Shown here piece by piece: positions 11,987 to 20,215 of a stretch of DNA of 21,617 bases (position 1 is the stretch's first letter; the number at the start of each line of letters is the position of its first letter). The stretch lies in NCBI GenBank assembly GCA_045587665.1, contig JAZNCT010000082.1, positions 1 through 21,617 of the forward strand, written 5' to 3'. A program made the position numbers and the translations under genes. The stretch comes from SIG710 sp045587665. GTDB taxonomy: Bacteria > Bacillota > Clostridia > Oscillospirales > CAG-272. A model generated the notes under the pieces. It did not search any database. It had not been told where the DNA came from and was given only the letters and a program-made list of their open reading frames with translations.

Positions 11987-14884
11987 GTGGCAGATAATAA
12001 GAAAAATAACAATGAAGATATGTCTGTGGACGAACTTGTAAACCGTTTGCGCAGTAATATCAGCTCCCCCGAAACTTCAGAAGATGAGAAAGAAAAAACC
12101 ATAGTAAAAAAGTCGGAGCCGGATAGAGATATAGCTTCGATGCTGAAAAAATTTATGCCCGAAGGAGAGGCTGACGGCGGTGATTTTGAGCTGGATGAGA
12201 CATCTCAAAATCCGGATGAAGCTGATTTTGAGCTTGTTTCCGATCCTGAATATGAGATTGATATGCCTCTGGCAGAGGCTGAAGAAGCTGACGAGGGCAG
12301 TGCTTTTGAGATAGACGAAGTCGGTGTTGACATTTTCGGAGATGATTTTGATGAGCCCGAAGAAGAGATAATAGAGGATTTCATTCCCGAAGAGGATGAT
12401 ATTGTTATTGATGCGGTGAGCTTTGATTCTGAGAATGAAGCCAAAAAGCCCAAGAAACGCACAGGGCTTTTCGGATTTGGCAAAAAGAAAGGCACAAGCC
12501 TTGCAGATGGCTATGCCAAGCTGCTTGAAGAAGAGATCAAAAGTGCCGAGGATACAGAGCATTCAGAAGAACCCGAACAGCTTTCGTTTGATACTGAATT
12601 TAATGCTGCGGACACCTATGAGGCAGAAAATAAGGAAGCCGTAGATGAAGCAGCTATTTCATATGATGAGCTGATGAGCTCTGATATGCCGGATCTTGAG
12701 CTTATCGGAAATGTAACAGACGAGGCAGAAATGCCTCTGACCGAAGAAAAGGAAGCGATCGCAGTTTCAGAGATGCTCACTTTTGAAAATCAAAATGACA
12801 AAAATGAGCACGAGGAAGAATATTTTGTTTCTTCCAAAAAGCCCCTTGCTTTTGATAATGAGGATGAAACTCCTATCGTTCCCGACGAATCAGCCTTTGA
12901 GGACATAGGTCCTTCCGACATCAGTGCTTTTGATGCTGACAATGCTGACATTGAGATTACAAAGGATGAAGGTGAGGCAGCAGAGAATACTGCAAATGAG
13001 GAGCTTGACGACAAGGATATAAACCTGATGATAGCTCTCGGCTATGAAGATGAGCTTGAAAAGGCTATAGGCAAGGATACTGTTGATGAGATATCCGAAA
13101 ATCTCAGCGCAGAGATAGTTGACTTTATAGATGCCGACAGCGCATATGCCTATGACGGCTCGGAACTTTCTTCCCCCGACGGTTTCAGAATTATTGGTGA
13201 CAGATATAAGAAAGAGCACGCAAACATGAAGATCCGCCTGCTGGCTACCGGCGTTTTGGCATTTACTCTTTTGATCTTTGAACTGCTTGGCGCATTTGGT
13301 GTTAGACTTGGCGGTGCTCTGAATATAGAGCATTATCCTGTTGTTGGCATAATGCTTTCTCTGCAGCTTCTTGTTCTTGCCTGTGCACTCTCCTACAGAC
13401 AGATATTTAAAGGACTTTTTGATGCTGTGACCTTTAATCCGTCGCCTGCATCAATTCCTTCGGTGGCTGTGTTGCTGACGGTAGTTTACGACATTATAAT
13501 GGCACTCATTGCACCCACTTCAGGTCTTGTTCTTTATAATTTCCCTGCGGCCCTCTTTCTTGTTTTCCTTGTGCTTGGCGATTATTTTGATCTGTCAAGA
13601 GAGATCCGTTCCTTTAATACCGTTGCAACAAGACGTCCTAAATATGCGGTTATGACTCAGCACAGTGAAGCTGAGCGCACTGCCGAAGAAGAAATGATGT
13701 CGATCTTTTCTGAAGAAGAGCAGACCGTAGCTGATGAAAAGGTGCTTGAAACTAAAAAGGTTGGATTTGTTGAAAACTACTTCCGCCGCACAAATATCAG
13801 ATCTTCAAAAAGCCGCAATCGCTGTCTCATGATATTCCCCTTTGTGGCACTGGCTATTGCTCTTGGAATTGTTTCATATGTTGTAAACAGAAGCGGAATT
13901 ACTGCTTTCAATATTGCAATACTTACTGTTCTGTTTGGTATGCCTATGTCTGCTCTGTTTATCGGCAGCTTCCCATTCTTTGGTGCTGTTAAGGCGGCAT
14001 TTGAAAACGATGCCACTATTATCGGCGAAGAATCTATAGAAGAATACAGCGATGCTTCAAGAGTGATATTTACCGACAAGGAGGTGTTCCCCCTTGAGGC
14101 TACTGTAACAAGAGGGATAAAGCTTTTTGATAACAACGCGATCTATTATGTGCTCTATCACCTTGCAAGCCTCTATACAAAGATAGGAGGCCCCTTGAAG
14201 GAAAGGCTGATACAGGCCACAACAGAGCTTGGTTATTCTGAGGATGTTGAAATTCTCAGCATTGCAGAAAACGGAATAGAGGCGATGATAGACGGAAAGG
14301 TCCATGTGCTTGCGGGCAAGGAAGCGTATATGGCTCAGTGCGGTATTGATACCTATGAGGATCCTGATGATGACAAAATGAGGGGAGAGGGAGCAACTGC
14401 TCTGTATCTCGTGCTTGACGGAGTTCTCAGCGCAAAGCTTTATGTTCGCTATGACATTGACCCCGAGCTTGAAAATGTTATCTCGATCCTTGCAGGCGAG
14501 CGTATGGAGACAGTTATACGCACCTGCGACCCAAATATAGATGATATGCTTTTGGCATCAAGGCTCAGAAACTCCGGATTGCCCGTTCGCATAATAAGAG
14601 GCACAAGTGGGGATCACGGTGAGGTCCAGAGCGCCGACAGTGGTATCGTTTCGAGAAGCTCTCTGACGGCACTTGCACGCGCTGTTGCTCTTTGCAACAA
14701 GATACGCAGGGTGAGAAAAACTGCCAAGAGCGTCAGCATTGCTTCTATGCTGGTCAGCACATTTATGATGATATTCCTTTCCCTGCTCAGCTCAGAGCTG
14801 GTTATTCCCTCGGTATATGTGGCACTTTACCAGATATTCTGGATGATACCCAATCTGCTTTTCACAAAGCTTTTTGTTAAATAA
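11987..14884 (+). CDS. Degenerate P1B-type ATPase (predicted pseudoenzyme) with long acidic N-terminal tail
   Basis: The 965-residue protein starts at GTG with AAGGAG nine bases upstream. Residues 1 to about 410 are strongly acidic and probably disordered, broken by a basic patch (KKPKKRTGLFGFGKKKG, 153-169). From about 413 on, the layout is that of a P1B metal ATPase: four membrane helices (about 417-532), a short loop (533-609) where the actuator domain belongs, two helices (about 615-670), a soluble P/N-like region (690-905), and two last helices (about 915-958). Key motifs are lost: DKTGT is DKEVF (Asp697 kept), CPC is MPM (652-654), TGD is TCDPN (846-850), and no TGES is visible. The N-domain shape survives (GGPLKERL, ENGIEAMIDGKVHVLAG). 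I infer no transport-coupled ATP hydrolysis; a scaffold or sensor role is possible. Its function is unknown to me. Confidence 0.72.
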   Translation: MADNKKNNNEDMSVDELVNRLRSNISSPETSEDEKEKTIVKKSEPDRDIASMLKKFMPEGEADGGDFELDETSQNPDEADFELVSDPEYEIDMPLAEAEEADEGSAFEIDEVGVDIFGDDFDEPEEEIIEDFIPEEDDIVIDAVSFDSENEAKKPKKRTGLFGFGKKKGTSLADGYAKLLEEEIKSAEDTEHSEEPEQLSFDTEFNAADTYEAENKEAVDEAAISYDELMSSDMPDLELIGNVTDEAEMPLTEEKEAIAVSEMLTFENQNDKNEHEEEYFVSSKKPLAFDNEDETPIVPDESAFEDIGPSDISAFDADNADIEITKDEGEAAENTANEELDDKDINLMIALGYEDELEKAIGKDTVDEISENLSAEIVDFIDADSAYAYDGSELSSPDGFRIIGDRYKKEHANMKIRLLATGVLAFTLLIFELLGAFGVRLGGALNIEHYPVVGIMLSLQLLVLACALSYRQIFKGLFDAVTFNPSPASIPSVAVLLTVVYDIIMALIAPTSGLVLYNFPAALFLVFLVLGDYFDLSREIRSFNTVATRRPKYAVMTQHSEAERTAEEEMMSIFSEEEQTVADEKVLETKKVGFVENYFRRTNIRSSKSRNRCLMIFPFVALAIALGIVSYVVNRSGITAFNIAILTVLFGMPMSALFIGSFPFFGAVKAAFENDATIIGEESIEEYSDASRVIFTDKEVFPLEATVTRGIKLFDNNAIYYVLYHLASLYTKIGGPLKERLIQATTELGYSEDVEILSIAENGIEAMIDGKVHVLAGKEAYMAQCGIDTYEDPDDDKMRGEGATALYLVLDGVLSAKLYVRYDIDPELENVISILAGERMETVIRTCDPNIDDMLLASRLRNSGLPVRIIRGTSGDHGEVQSADSGIVSRSSLTALARAVALCNKIRRVRKTAKSVSIASMLVSTFMMIFLSLLSSELVIPSVYVALYQIFWMIPNLLFTKLFVK

Positions 14885-14887
14885 AAG

Positions 14888-14925
14888 ATAACCGATGCAC
14901 ATCTTTTGTGCATCGGTTATTTTTT
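14888..14925 (+). terminator. Bidirectional terminator between the pseudo-ATPase gene and the mgl operon
   Basis: ATAACCGATGCACA (14888-14901) pairs perfectly over 14 bp with TGTGCATCGGTTAT (14907-14920) around loop TCTTT, followed by T to 14925. On the minus strand the stem is followed by CTTTTATTT. The stop codon of the minus-strand gene lies in the T run, so it ends both transcripts. Confidence 0.93.
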
Positions 14926-15259
14926 AGCCGGAGGTCTTTTTCCAGTGGGCATAGAGGGTTATATCATCACGCAGACGTGCGTTTTCAAAATCATATAAAT
15001 TTGTGTGTTCTTTGTCGGTATACCACCCGCTGAAAACATACCCCTCTCTTGAAGGGACCGGCGGCTCTGCCACACGGTCGCCATATCTGAGATGCTGACT
15101 TGATATTACCTTGCCTTCTTCGCTTTCAAAGCTGGCTGTAAAACCTAAGCTGCTGCCTATAACCATAAGGGCAATAAGAACTGCAATGGCAATGATAATT
15201 CCCACGGAAAGCTTTTTTTCTGATATTGTTATGCCTTCGTATATATTAAACTTTTTCAT
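14924..15259 (-). CDS. Small membrane-anchored InlB B-repeat (Listeria-Bacteroides repeat) protein
   Basis: The 111-residue protein has a short cytoplasmic start, one membrane helix (about residues 18-40, VGIIIAIAVLIALMVIGSSL), and then a single InlB B-repeat-type domain. That domain has the usual order: VISSQHLRYGDRVAEPP, then REGYVFSGWYTDKEHT, then DITLYAHW at the end. These beta-rich modules occur in surface proteins of Gram-positive bacteria, usually in tandem and at the end of large proteins, so a lone copy on a small anchor is uncommon. AAGGAGC lies four bases before the ATG. It starts nine bases after the mglC stop and should be the last gene of the sugar importer operon. A role in the importer is not known; the domain would face outside, where the lipoprotein MglB also sits. 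Confidence 0.82.
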   Translation of the reverse strand: MKKFNIYEGITISEKKLSVGIIIAIAVLIALMVIGSSLGFTASFESEEGKVISSQHLRYGDRVAEPPVPSREGYVFSGWYTDKEHTNLYDFENARLRDDITLYAHWKKTSG

Positions 15260-15268
15260 CTTAGCTCC

Positions 15269-16318
15269 TTATTTCTTTACAAGATACTTTCTCATATCAA
15301 TGGCGCAGGCAATAAGAATGATAAGACCCTTGATTATATACTGCATATTGGAATCTATTGAGAGGAAGGTGAGCCCCACAAAGATAAGTCTCAGCAAAAC
15401 TACGCCCATTATTACTCCTCTTATCTTTCCTATACCGCCCACAAACGAAACTCCGCCGATAACGCAGGCGGCAATGGCATCAAGCTCATAATTTAGTCCT
15501 GTTGCGGCAGAGTTTGAACTGATTCTTGCCGCTTCGATAAAACCGGTTATACCGTACATTATTCCGGCTAAGGTAAAGACAAGAATAATTACTCTTTTTA
15601 CATTAACTCCCGATACATTTGCCGCATCCGAGTTTGAACCCACGGCAAACATATTTTTGCCAAAAGCGGTTTTGTTCCAGATAAACCACATGAGAGCCGT
15701 TATTGCAAGGGCATACCAAACATAGTTTGGCACAGGTGTTTTGCCAAGGGAAATGAAGCTTCCCTTAATAAAATTGGTATATTCAGGAGCGAGGCCGGAT
15801 ATTGACTGACCGTTGTTGTTACCTATCATCAGATACATCAGCAGTGCGCCATATACTATCAGCTGAGTTGACAGGGTTACAATAAAGGGATGCAGATTGA
15901 AATGAGCCGTGCAAAAACCGTTGATAAGGCCAACCAATGCGCCTATAGCAAGTGCTATAAGGAGTACAAATGGGATAGGGAGCGTGTCAAGTCCCGGAAA
16001 CATTTTGTTTGGGTAGCCCGAGGTCTGAAGGAGAGAGGCTGAAACGCAGGCAACCGCACCAACGATTCGTCCTGCCGAAAGGTCTGTTCCCGTGAGAATT
16101 ATTGCGCCGGCAATTCCAAGTGCAATGGGCAGATTTGCGGCGGAAAGTGAAATGATATTAACTATGGAGGGGCCAGACAGAAATGCTGGGTTTATAAACT
16201 GAATGACAATGATAGCCAAAATCAGAAAAATATAAAGCGAGTTGTTTACAAAAAGCTCCCACATATAGGCTTTTCGCTCTTTTCTGTCCATTTCTTTAAA
16301 TCTGTTGAAGATTTCCAT
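15269..16318 (-). CDS. mglC: Galactose/methylgalactoside ABC transporter permease
   Basis: The 349-residue integral membrane protein belongs to the ribose/galactose (BPD_transp_2) permease family. It has about eight to ten helices, with the family block GTDLSAGRIVGAVACVSASL (about residues 97-116) and GGVSFVGGIGKIRG near residue 290, the usual coupling region to the ATPase. The end, ACAIDMRKYLVKK, matches MglC-type permeases. It pairs with MglA to move sugar through the membrane. The ATG is preceded only by a weak AAAGG at about 12 bases. It lies between mglA (27 bases away) and the small InlB-repeat gene (9 bases away), in one transcript. Confidence 0.93.
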   Translation of the reverse strand: MEIFNRFKEMDRKERKAYMWELFVNNSLYIFLILAIIVIQFINPAFLSGPSIVNIISLSAANLPIALGIAGAIILTGTDLSAGRIVGAVACVSASLLQTSGYPNKMFPGLDTLPIPFVLLIALAIGALVGLINGFCTAHFNLHPFIVTLSTQLIVYGALLMYLMIGNNNGQSISGLAPEYTNFIKGSFISLGKTPVPNYVWYALAITALMWFIWNKTAFGKNMFAVGSNSDAANVSGVNVKRVIILVFTLAGIMYGITGFIEAARISSNSAATGLNYELDAIAACVIGGVSFVGGIGKIRGVIMGVVLLRLIFVGLTFLSIDSNMQYIIKGLIILIACAIDMRKYLVKK

Positions 16319-16345
16319 ATAAAAACCGTGCCTTTCTTTTCTGAT

Positions 16346-17848
16346 TTAAGCGTTTTTTGCCGCCAGAGTCATTATTTCTTCTTGAGTTGTGGATGCGGCA
16401 TCTACCTCACCTGCCATGTAGCCTCCCGACATAACGCATATGCGGTCACATACTCCAAGCAGCTCTGGCAGCTCTCCCGAAACCATTATTACTGCCTTTC
16501 CCGAGGCGGCAAGATCAATGATGAGCTGATATATCTCATATTTTGCTCCCACATCAATTCCTCTTGTGGGTTCATCAAGCATAAGGATCTCCGGCTCTGT
16601 GAGAAGCCACCTTCCAAGTATCACCTTTTGCTGATTTCCGCCCGAAAGCGAGCGTATCTGTGTTCTTCTTGTTGGGGTCTTGACCTTCATTGCCTTTATC
16701 ATTTTGTCTGTGGCCTTCTTTCTTGCCCGGTTTTTTAGATATATCCCCCCGGCAAGATAGCTTCTCAGGCTTGAAACGGTGGTGTTTTCGGTAATATCCA
16801 AAATTCCGAAGATCCCTGTTGACCGTCTTTCTTCGGTGAGCAGTGCAAAGCCGTTTCTAATTGATTCTTTTGCATTTCGGTTGAACACCTCTTTGCCGTG
16901 AAGATATATTCTGCCGCTATCCTTTGCGGCAATTCCGAAAATACATTCGAGAATCTCGGTCCTGCCGGCTCCTGCAAGACCGGCAATACCCAGTATTTCA
17001 CCCTTTTTAACATCAAAGCTGACGTTTTTTATGTGTGAATGTTTTCCCGAAAGATCACGGATCTGAAGTATCACATCTCCCGGGTGATTGGTCTTTTCGG
17101 GAAAGCGGTTTGTAAGGTCTCTGCCAACCATAAGCTTTATTATCCTGTCCATTGTCATTTCCTTAGCAGGGGCGGTGATGACATGAGTTCCGTCACGCAT
17201 AACGGTTATGTCGTCTGAAATTCTCAAGATCTCCTCCATTTTGTGAGATATATATATTATGCCGCAGCCCCGTGCCTTCAGCATATTTATAATTCTAAAA
17301 AGGTGTTCTACCTCCTGCTCTGTGAGCGAGGAGGTAGGCTCATCAAGCACAAGGACTTTTGCATTATAAGATACCGCCTTTGCAATCTCCGCCATTTGCC
17401 TCTTTGCAACAGGCATGGTGCTCATTATTTGCCTTGGATCTATTTCGATATCAAGCTCCTTGAATATCCTTTTTGTTTCGTTATACATAGTTTTCTCGGA
17501 TGTTATAAAGCCCAGCTTTTTTGGATATCTCCCAAGCCAGAGGTTATCCATAACACTGCGCTTCAGTGCCTGATTCAGCTCTTGGTGCACCATGGCAACA
17601 CCATGCTCAAGAGCATCTTTTGCATTGCGGAAATCAACCTCTTTGCCTTCAAGATAAATGCTCCCTGAGCTTTTTGCATAAATTCCGAAAAGGCATTTCA
17701 TAAGTGTGGATTTACCGGCGCCGTTTTCGCCCATAAGGGCGTGGACGGTGCCTTTTCTTACTGTAAGAGAAACATTGTCCAGTGCCTTTACGCCGGGAAA
17801 TTCTTTGCATATATTATTCATTCTCAGAAGAATATTATCTTCAGACAT
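16346..17848 (-). CDS. mglA: Galactose/methylgalactoside ABC transporter ATP-binding protein
   Basis: The 500-residue protein has two fused ATPase domains, as in all sugar importers of the RbsA/MglA type. Domain one has Walker A GENGAGKST (residues 40-48), QELNQALKRSVMDNLWLGRY, which is typical of MglA, and Walker B VLVLDEPTSSL. Domain two has a degenerate Walker A (GLAGAGRTE), a full signature LSGGNQQKVILGRW, and Walker B LMLDEPTRGIDVGAK. It powers sugar uptake with MglC. I chose ATG 17848 (MSEDN) instead of the ATG at 17854, because GGGGAGG (17857-17863) is eight bases from the former and only two from the latter. The gene follows mglB by about 18 bases. Confidence 0.95.
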   Translation of the reverse strand: MSEDNILLRMNNICKEFPGVKALDNVSLTVRKGTVHALMGENGAGKSTLMKCLFGIYAKSSGSIYLEGKEVDFRNAKDALEHGVAMVHQELNQALKRSVMDNLWLGRYPKKLGFITSEKTMYNETKRIFKELDIEIDPRQIMSTMPVAKRQMAEIAKAVSYNAKVLVLDEPTSSLTEQEVEHLFRIINMLKARGCGIIYISHKMEEILRISDDITVMRDGTHVITAPAKEMTMDRIIKLMVGRDLTNRFPEKTNHPGDVILQIRDLSGKHSHIKNVSFDVKKGEILGIAGLAGAGRTEILECIFGIAAKDSGRIYLHGKEVFNRNAKESIRNGFALLTEERRSTGIFGILDITENTTVSSLRSYLAGGIYLKNRARKKATDKMIKAMKVKTPTRRTQIRSLSGGNQQKVILGRWLLTEPEILMLDEPTRGIDVGAKYEIYQLIIDLAASGKAVIMVSGELPELLGVCDRICVMSGGYMAGEVDAASTTQEEIMTLAAKNA

Positions 17849-17866
17849 AGCCATATCCTCCCCGGC

Positions 17867-18937
17867 TTAACCCAGATATTTTGAATATGAGATTCTTAGT
17901 TTTGCAACTCCCTCGTCAATATTCATATCATCCATTCCTTCAAGCAGCTTTGAGGCGTCATTCATTGCATTTTTGGTCAGCTTGCTTATAACATCCGCCA
18001 TTCCTGCCGCATCCTGCCTGATTGTGCCTGTCATTTTTCCGTCGGAGATGAGATTTTTTGCCGCATCGGTTGCGTCAACTCCGAAAACGGGAATCGTTTT
18101 AGATGTGCCGCCGTTATTGTAGCCTGCGCCGTTCAGTGCTGAGATAGCTCCCTCTGCCATGTTGTCATTGTTGCATATCACAAGCTCGATCATATTTCCG
18201 CTGCTTTCGCTTGACGAGGTGAGGGCGGTAAGCATATATTCATTTGCTGCAGCAGCAGACCACTGACCGTTTTTATCGACTAAATATTTATTTGGGTTGC
18301 TGGCATCATAGAATTTAAGGGCTGGCTTGCCTGCTTCGGTTAAAAGCTTGTCTGCTTCTTCAACGCTGAACTGTGTTCTGTAAATGGCTTCGTTGTTACC
18401 TTCTTCCCCTTTAAACAGAATATAAGAGATCTCCCCGTCGCCGTTAAGATCTGTCTTTTCATAGTTGCTCAGCAGATATTCGCCTATCATTTGTCCCTGC
18501 AGTATACCTGCCTCCTCGGCTCTGGTTCCAACAAAGGCGCATTTATCATAGGAAGTAATGACGCTATCAGAGACCTCTCTGTTAAAGAATATAACGGGAA
18601 TATCAGCGTTCTTTGCCATAGCAACGATTCCGTTTGCCGCATCGTCTGATCCTGTGTTTACGATGTTTACTATAATAAGCTTTGCGCCCTTTGTGATAGC
18701 CGTTTGAACCTGCTCTGTCTGTGTTGTCTGATTGCCGTTTCCGTCATAGTCCTGATAGCTCATGCCGCCGTCACGGAGCTTTGCATCAAGAGCACTGCGC
18801 ACACTGGAAATATAGGGGTCGCTGTAGGTGTAATAGAAAACATGAACATCTGCTCCCGAACCTTCTCCGGCAGAACAGCCTGCAAAAGCAGTTAGGCAGA
18901 TAGCAAGCGTAATAAAGATGGTAACAATTTTTTTCAT
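17867..18937 (-). CDS. mglB: Galactose-binding lipoprotein of the mgl ABC importer
   Basis: The 356-residue product has a lipoprotein signal peptide ending in AFAGC, so Cys about 19 would be lipidated and the protein held on the outer face of the membrane. The mature part is a periplasmic-binding-protein-like fold (Peripla_BP_4). DLNGDGEI is the calcium-binding loop typical of the galactose/glucose-binding protein; IPVIFFNREVSD, CNNDNMAEGAISALNGAGY and IPVFGVDATDAAKN are its sugar-site blocks. It delivers galactose or a related hexose to MglC; the exact sugar is inferred. I chose ATG 18937 because AAAGGA is seven bases upstream and the signal peptide begins there (MKKIVTIF); a longer frame to 19021 would place 28 residues before the signal. 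It is the first gene of the operon. Confidence 0.93.
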   Translation of the reverse strand: MKKIVTIFITLAICLTAFAGCSAGEGSGADVHVFYYTYSDPYISSVRSALDAKLRDGGMSYQDYDGNGNQTTQTEQVQTAITKGAKLIIVNIVNTGSDDAANGIVAMAKNADIPVIFFNREVSDSVITSYDKCAFVGTRAEEAGILQGQMIGEYLLSNYEKTDLNGDGEISYILFKGEEGNNEAIYRTQFSVEEADKLLTEAGKPALKFYDASNPNKYLVDKNGQWSAAAANEYMLTALTSSSESSGNMIELVICNNDNMAEGAISALNGAGYNNGGTSKTIPVFGVDATDAAKNLISDGKMTGTIRQDAAGMADVISKLTKNAMNDASKLLEGMDDMNIDEGVAKLRISYSKYLG

Positions 18938-19038
18938 TTTTTGATCCTTTCCTCGGGCAATACCCGATCCGTGTTTTTTGCTGATAAATATATTATTACA
19001 AAATTTCTGAGTAATAATCACTATAAATATCGGTCAGT

Positions 19039-19078
19039 TTAAGGGAAAATATTCGCTTCAAAGAAAAAATACCCTTAA
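19039..19078. repeat. Inverted repeat in the mglB/amidase divergent region
   Basis: TTAAGGG (19039-19045) and CCCTTAA (19072-19078) are perfect inverted copies 26 bases apart. They sit upstream of mglB on one side and the amidase on the other. They might be operator half-sites or a weak hairpin. I saw no convincing sigma-A promoter for mglB here: a TATATT (5/6) is present on the minus strand but lacks a good -35. Confidence 0.5.
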
Positions 19079-19105
19079 CCTTTTCTGATTTATTTACATA
19101 TTCTG
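19077..19105 (+). promoter_or_regulatory. Possible sigma-K (late mother-cell) promoter of the amidase pair
   Basis: AACC (19077-19080) and CATATTCTG (19097-19105) are separated by 16 bases. The B. subtilis sigma-K consensus is mACm, 16 bases, CATAnnnTA; only the last base differs. The transcript would start near 19112, very close to the ribosome binding site. The match is short and could be chance. Confidence 0.4.
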
Positions 19106-19112
19106 TAAATAA
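19090..19112. repeat. 9-bp inverted repeat just before the amidase ribosome binding site
   Basis: TTATTTACA (19090-19098) and TGTAAATAA (19104-19112) are perfect inverted copies around TATTC. The repeat covers the -10 half of the possible sigma-K promoter and ends two bases before AAAAGGAGGG. It could be an operator for a dimeric repressor. Confidence 0.6.
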
Positions 19113-19129
19113 CAAAAGGAGGGTTACCA

Positions 19130-20215
19130 ATGGCTATTAAAATTTATATTGATCAGGGGCACAACCCCGTAAATCCCAATGCAGGTGCAGAAGGCAACGG
19201 CTACAGAGAGCAGGATATATCTTTTGAGATAGGCAGGCGACTTTCTGCTATACTGCAGGAAAACGGTTTTGAAACAAGACTTTCAAGGCCAACCTCAAGT
19301 ACACAGCTTGGCACATCTGTTGCAACATCTCTTGCCGCAAGAGTTAATGATGCAAACACGTGGGGCGCCGACTATTTTGTGAGCCTACATACAAATGCCT
19401 CTGTAAATCCGCAGGCAAACGGGGCGGAGGTTCTTGTATTCAGCACCTCTTCTCCTGCATATGATCTTGCAAGAAGTGTGCTTGAACAGCTTACCCTTTC
19501 AACCGGAATAAGGGGCAGGGGAGTTGTGGCAAGACCCGGTCTGTATGTTCTCAGAAGAACGGCAATGCCTGCGATTCTTGTTGAAATGGGATTTATCACA
19601 AATCCCGGCGATGCTTCGCTTTTGGCAAATTCCCCAACTGCCTTTGCAAGGGGAATAGCCGACGGTATAATTGACTATATAAGGAGAAGTGAGAGTGCCT
19701 CGGCACTGCCCACATTTGATAACAGTATGCCAGGGGACAGCTATGAATATGAAGAAGATACTGATGATGAGCTCATAAACAATTCTGGGTCTGTAAAAGA
19801 TGAAAACGGATATCCCGAGGAGGACACGGACGATAGCTTTGAGGATTTTATGAGGGAAAACAGCGAAACGGGTGAGGTGCGGATACAGGCCTTCAGAGGT
19901 CAGCAGGCTATACCGACCGAGGGGGTTTCTGTTCTCATAACAAAGCGGATAGGAAATTTTGATTATATCTTTTTTGAAGGGGAAACAAATGAAAACGGTA
20001 TAATCGACGGCATAAAGCTTCCGGCTCCTCCTGCTTCAAATTCTACAGAATACGGAAAGCCCGACCGAACAGTTTTATATCTGCTGACGGCAAAGAAGGA
20101 TCGCTTTGACACTGTGGAAAGAGAGATAGAGCTTTTTTCGGGGGTTAAGACTATACAGCCACTGCAGATGACTCAGAGATACGGAGGTATATATGGCGCT
20201 GCCGATAATTCCTGA
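19130..20215 (+). CDS. N-acetylmuramoyl-L-alanine amidase (Amidase_3) without signal peptide, with C-terminal extension
   Basis: Residues 1 to about 185 are a zinc amidase that cuts the bond between muramic acid and the stem peptide. The zinc ligands are His11 (DQGHN), Glu27 (YREQD) and His87 (SLHTNA), and the catalytic Glu152 is in VEMGF. A linker rich in Asp and Glu (about 195-245) follows, then a beta-type domain of about 110 residues (GEVRIQAFRGQQ, VSVLITKR, GETNENGIIDG), resembling a carboxypeptidase-regulatory/Ig-like fold that I cannot name firmly. There is no signal peptide, as in B. subtilis CwlC, a mother-cell amidase released by lysis; that role here is inference. AAAGGAGGG lies seven bases before the ATG. 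The end overlaps the next gene by 23 bases. Confidence 0.88.
   Translation: MAIKIYIDQGHNPVNPNAGAEGNGYREQDISFEIGRRLSAILQENGFETRLSRPTSSTQLGTSVATSLAARVNDANTWGADYFVSLHTNASVNPQANGAEVLVFSTSSPAYDLARSVLEQLTLSTGIRGRGVVARPGLYVLRRTAMPAILVEMGFITNPGDASLLANSPTAFARGIADGIIDYIRRSESASALPTFDNSMPGDSYEYEEDTDDELINNSGSVKDENGYPEEDTDDSFEDFMRENSETGEVRIQAFRGQQAIPTEGVSVLITKRIGNFDYIFFEGETNENGIIDGIKLPAPPASNSTEYGKPDRTVLYLLTAKKDRFDTVEREIELFSGVKTIQPLQMTQRYGGIYGAADNS

Noticed and set aside
12077..12562. Antisense open frame over the acidic tail of the pseudo-ATPase
   Set aside because: Runs of GAA, GAT and GAG codons leave few stops on the opposite strand; the product is low-complexity Ser/Phe/Leu-rich sequence with no start signal of note.
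14924..15259. Truncated piece of a large InlB-type adhesin
   Set aside because: It has its own ribosome binding site, membrane anchor, complete repeat and a stop at the terminator; no neighbouring remnants of a larger gene are visible.
18938..19021. Longer start for mglB
   Set aside because: It would put 28 polar residues before a clear lipoprotein signal peptide, and the ribosome binding site fits 18937.
19020..19075. Catabolite (CcpA) operator upstream of mglB
   Set aside because: TTGAAGCGAATATTTT on the minus strand matches the cre consensus at only about half of its positions and is not symmetric.
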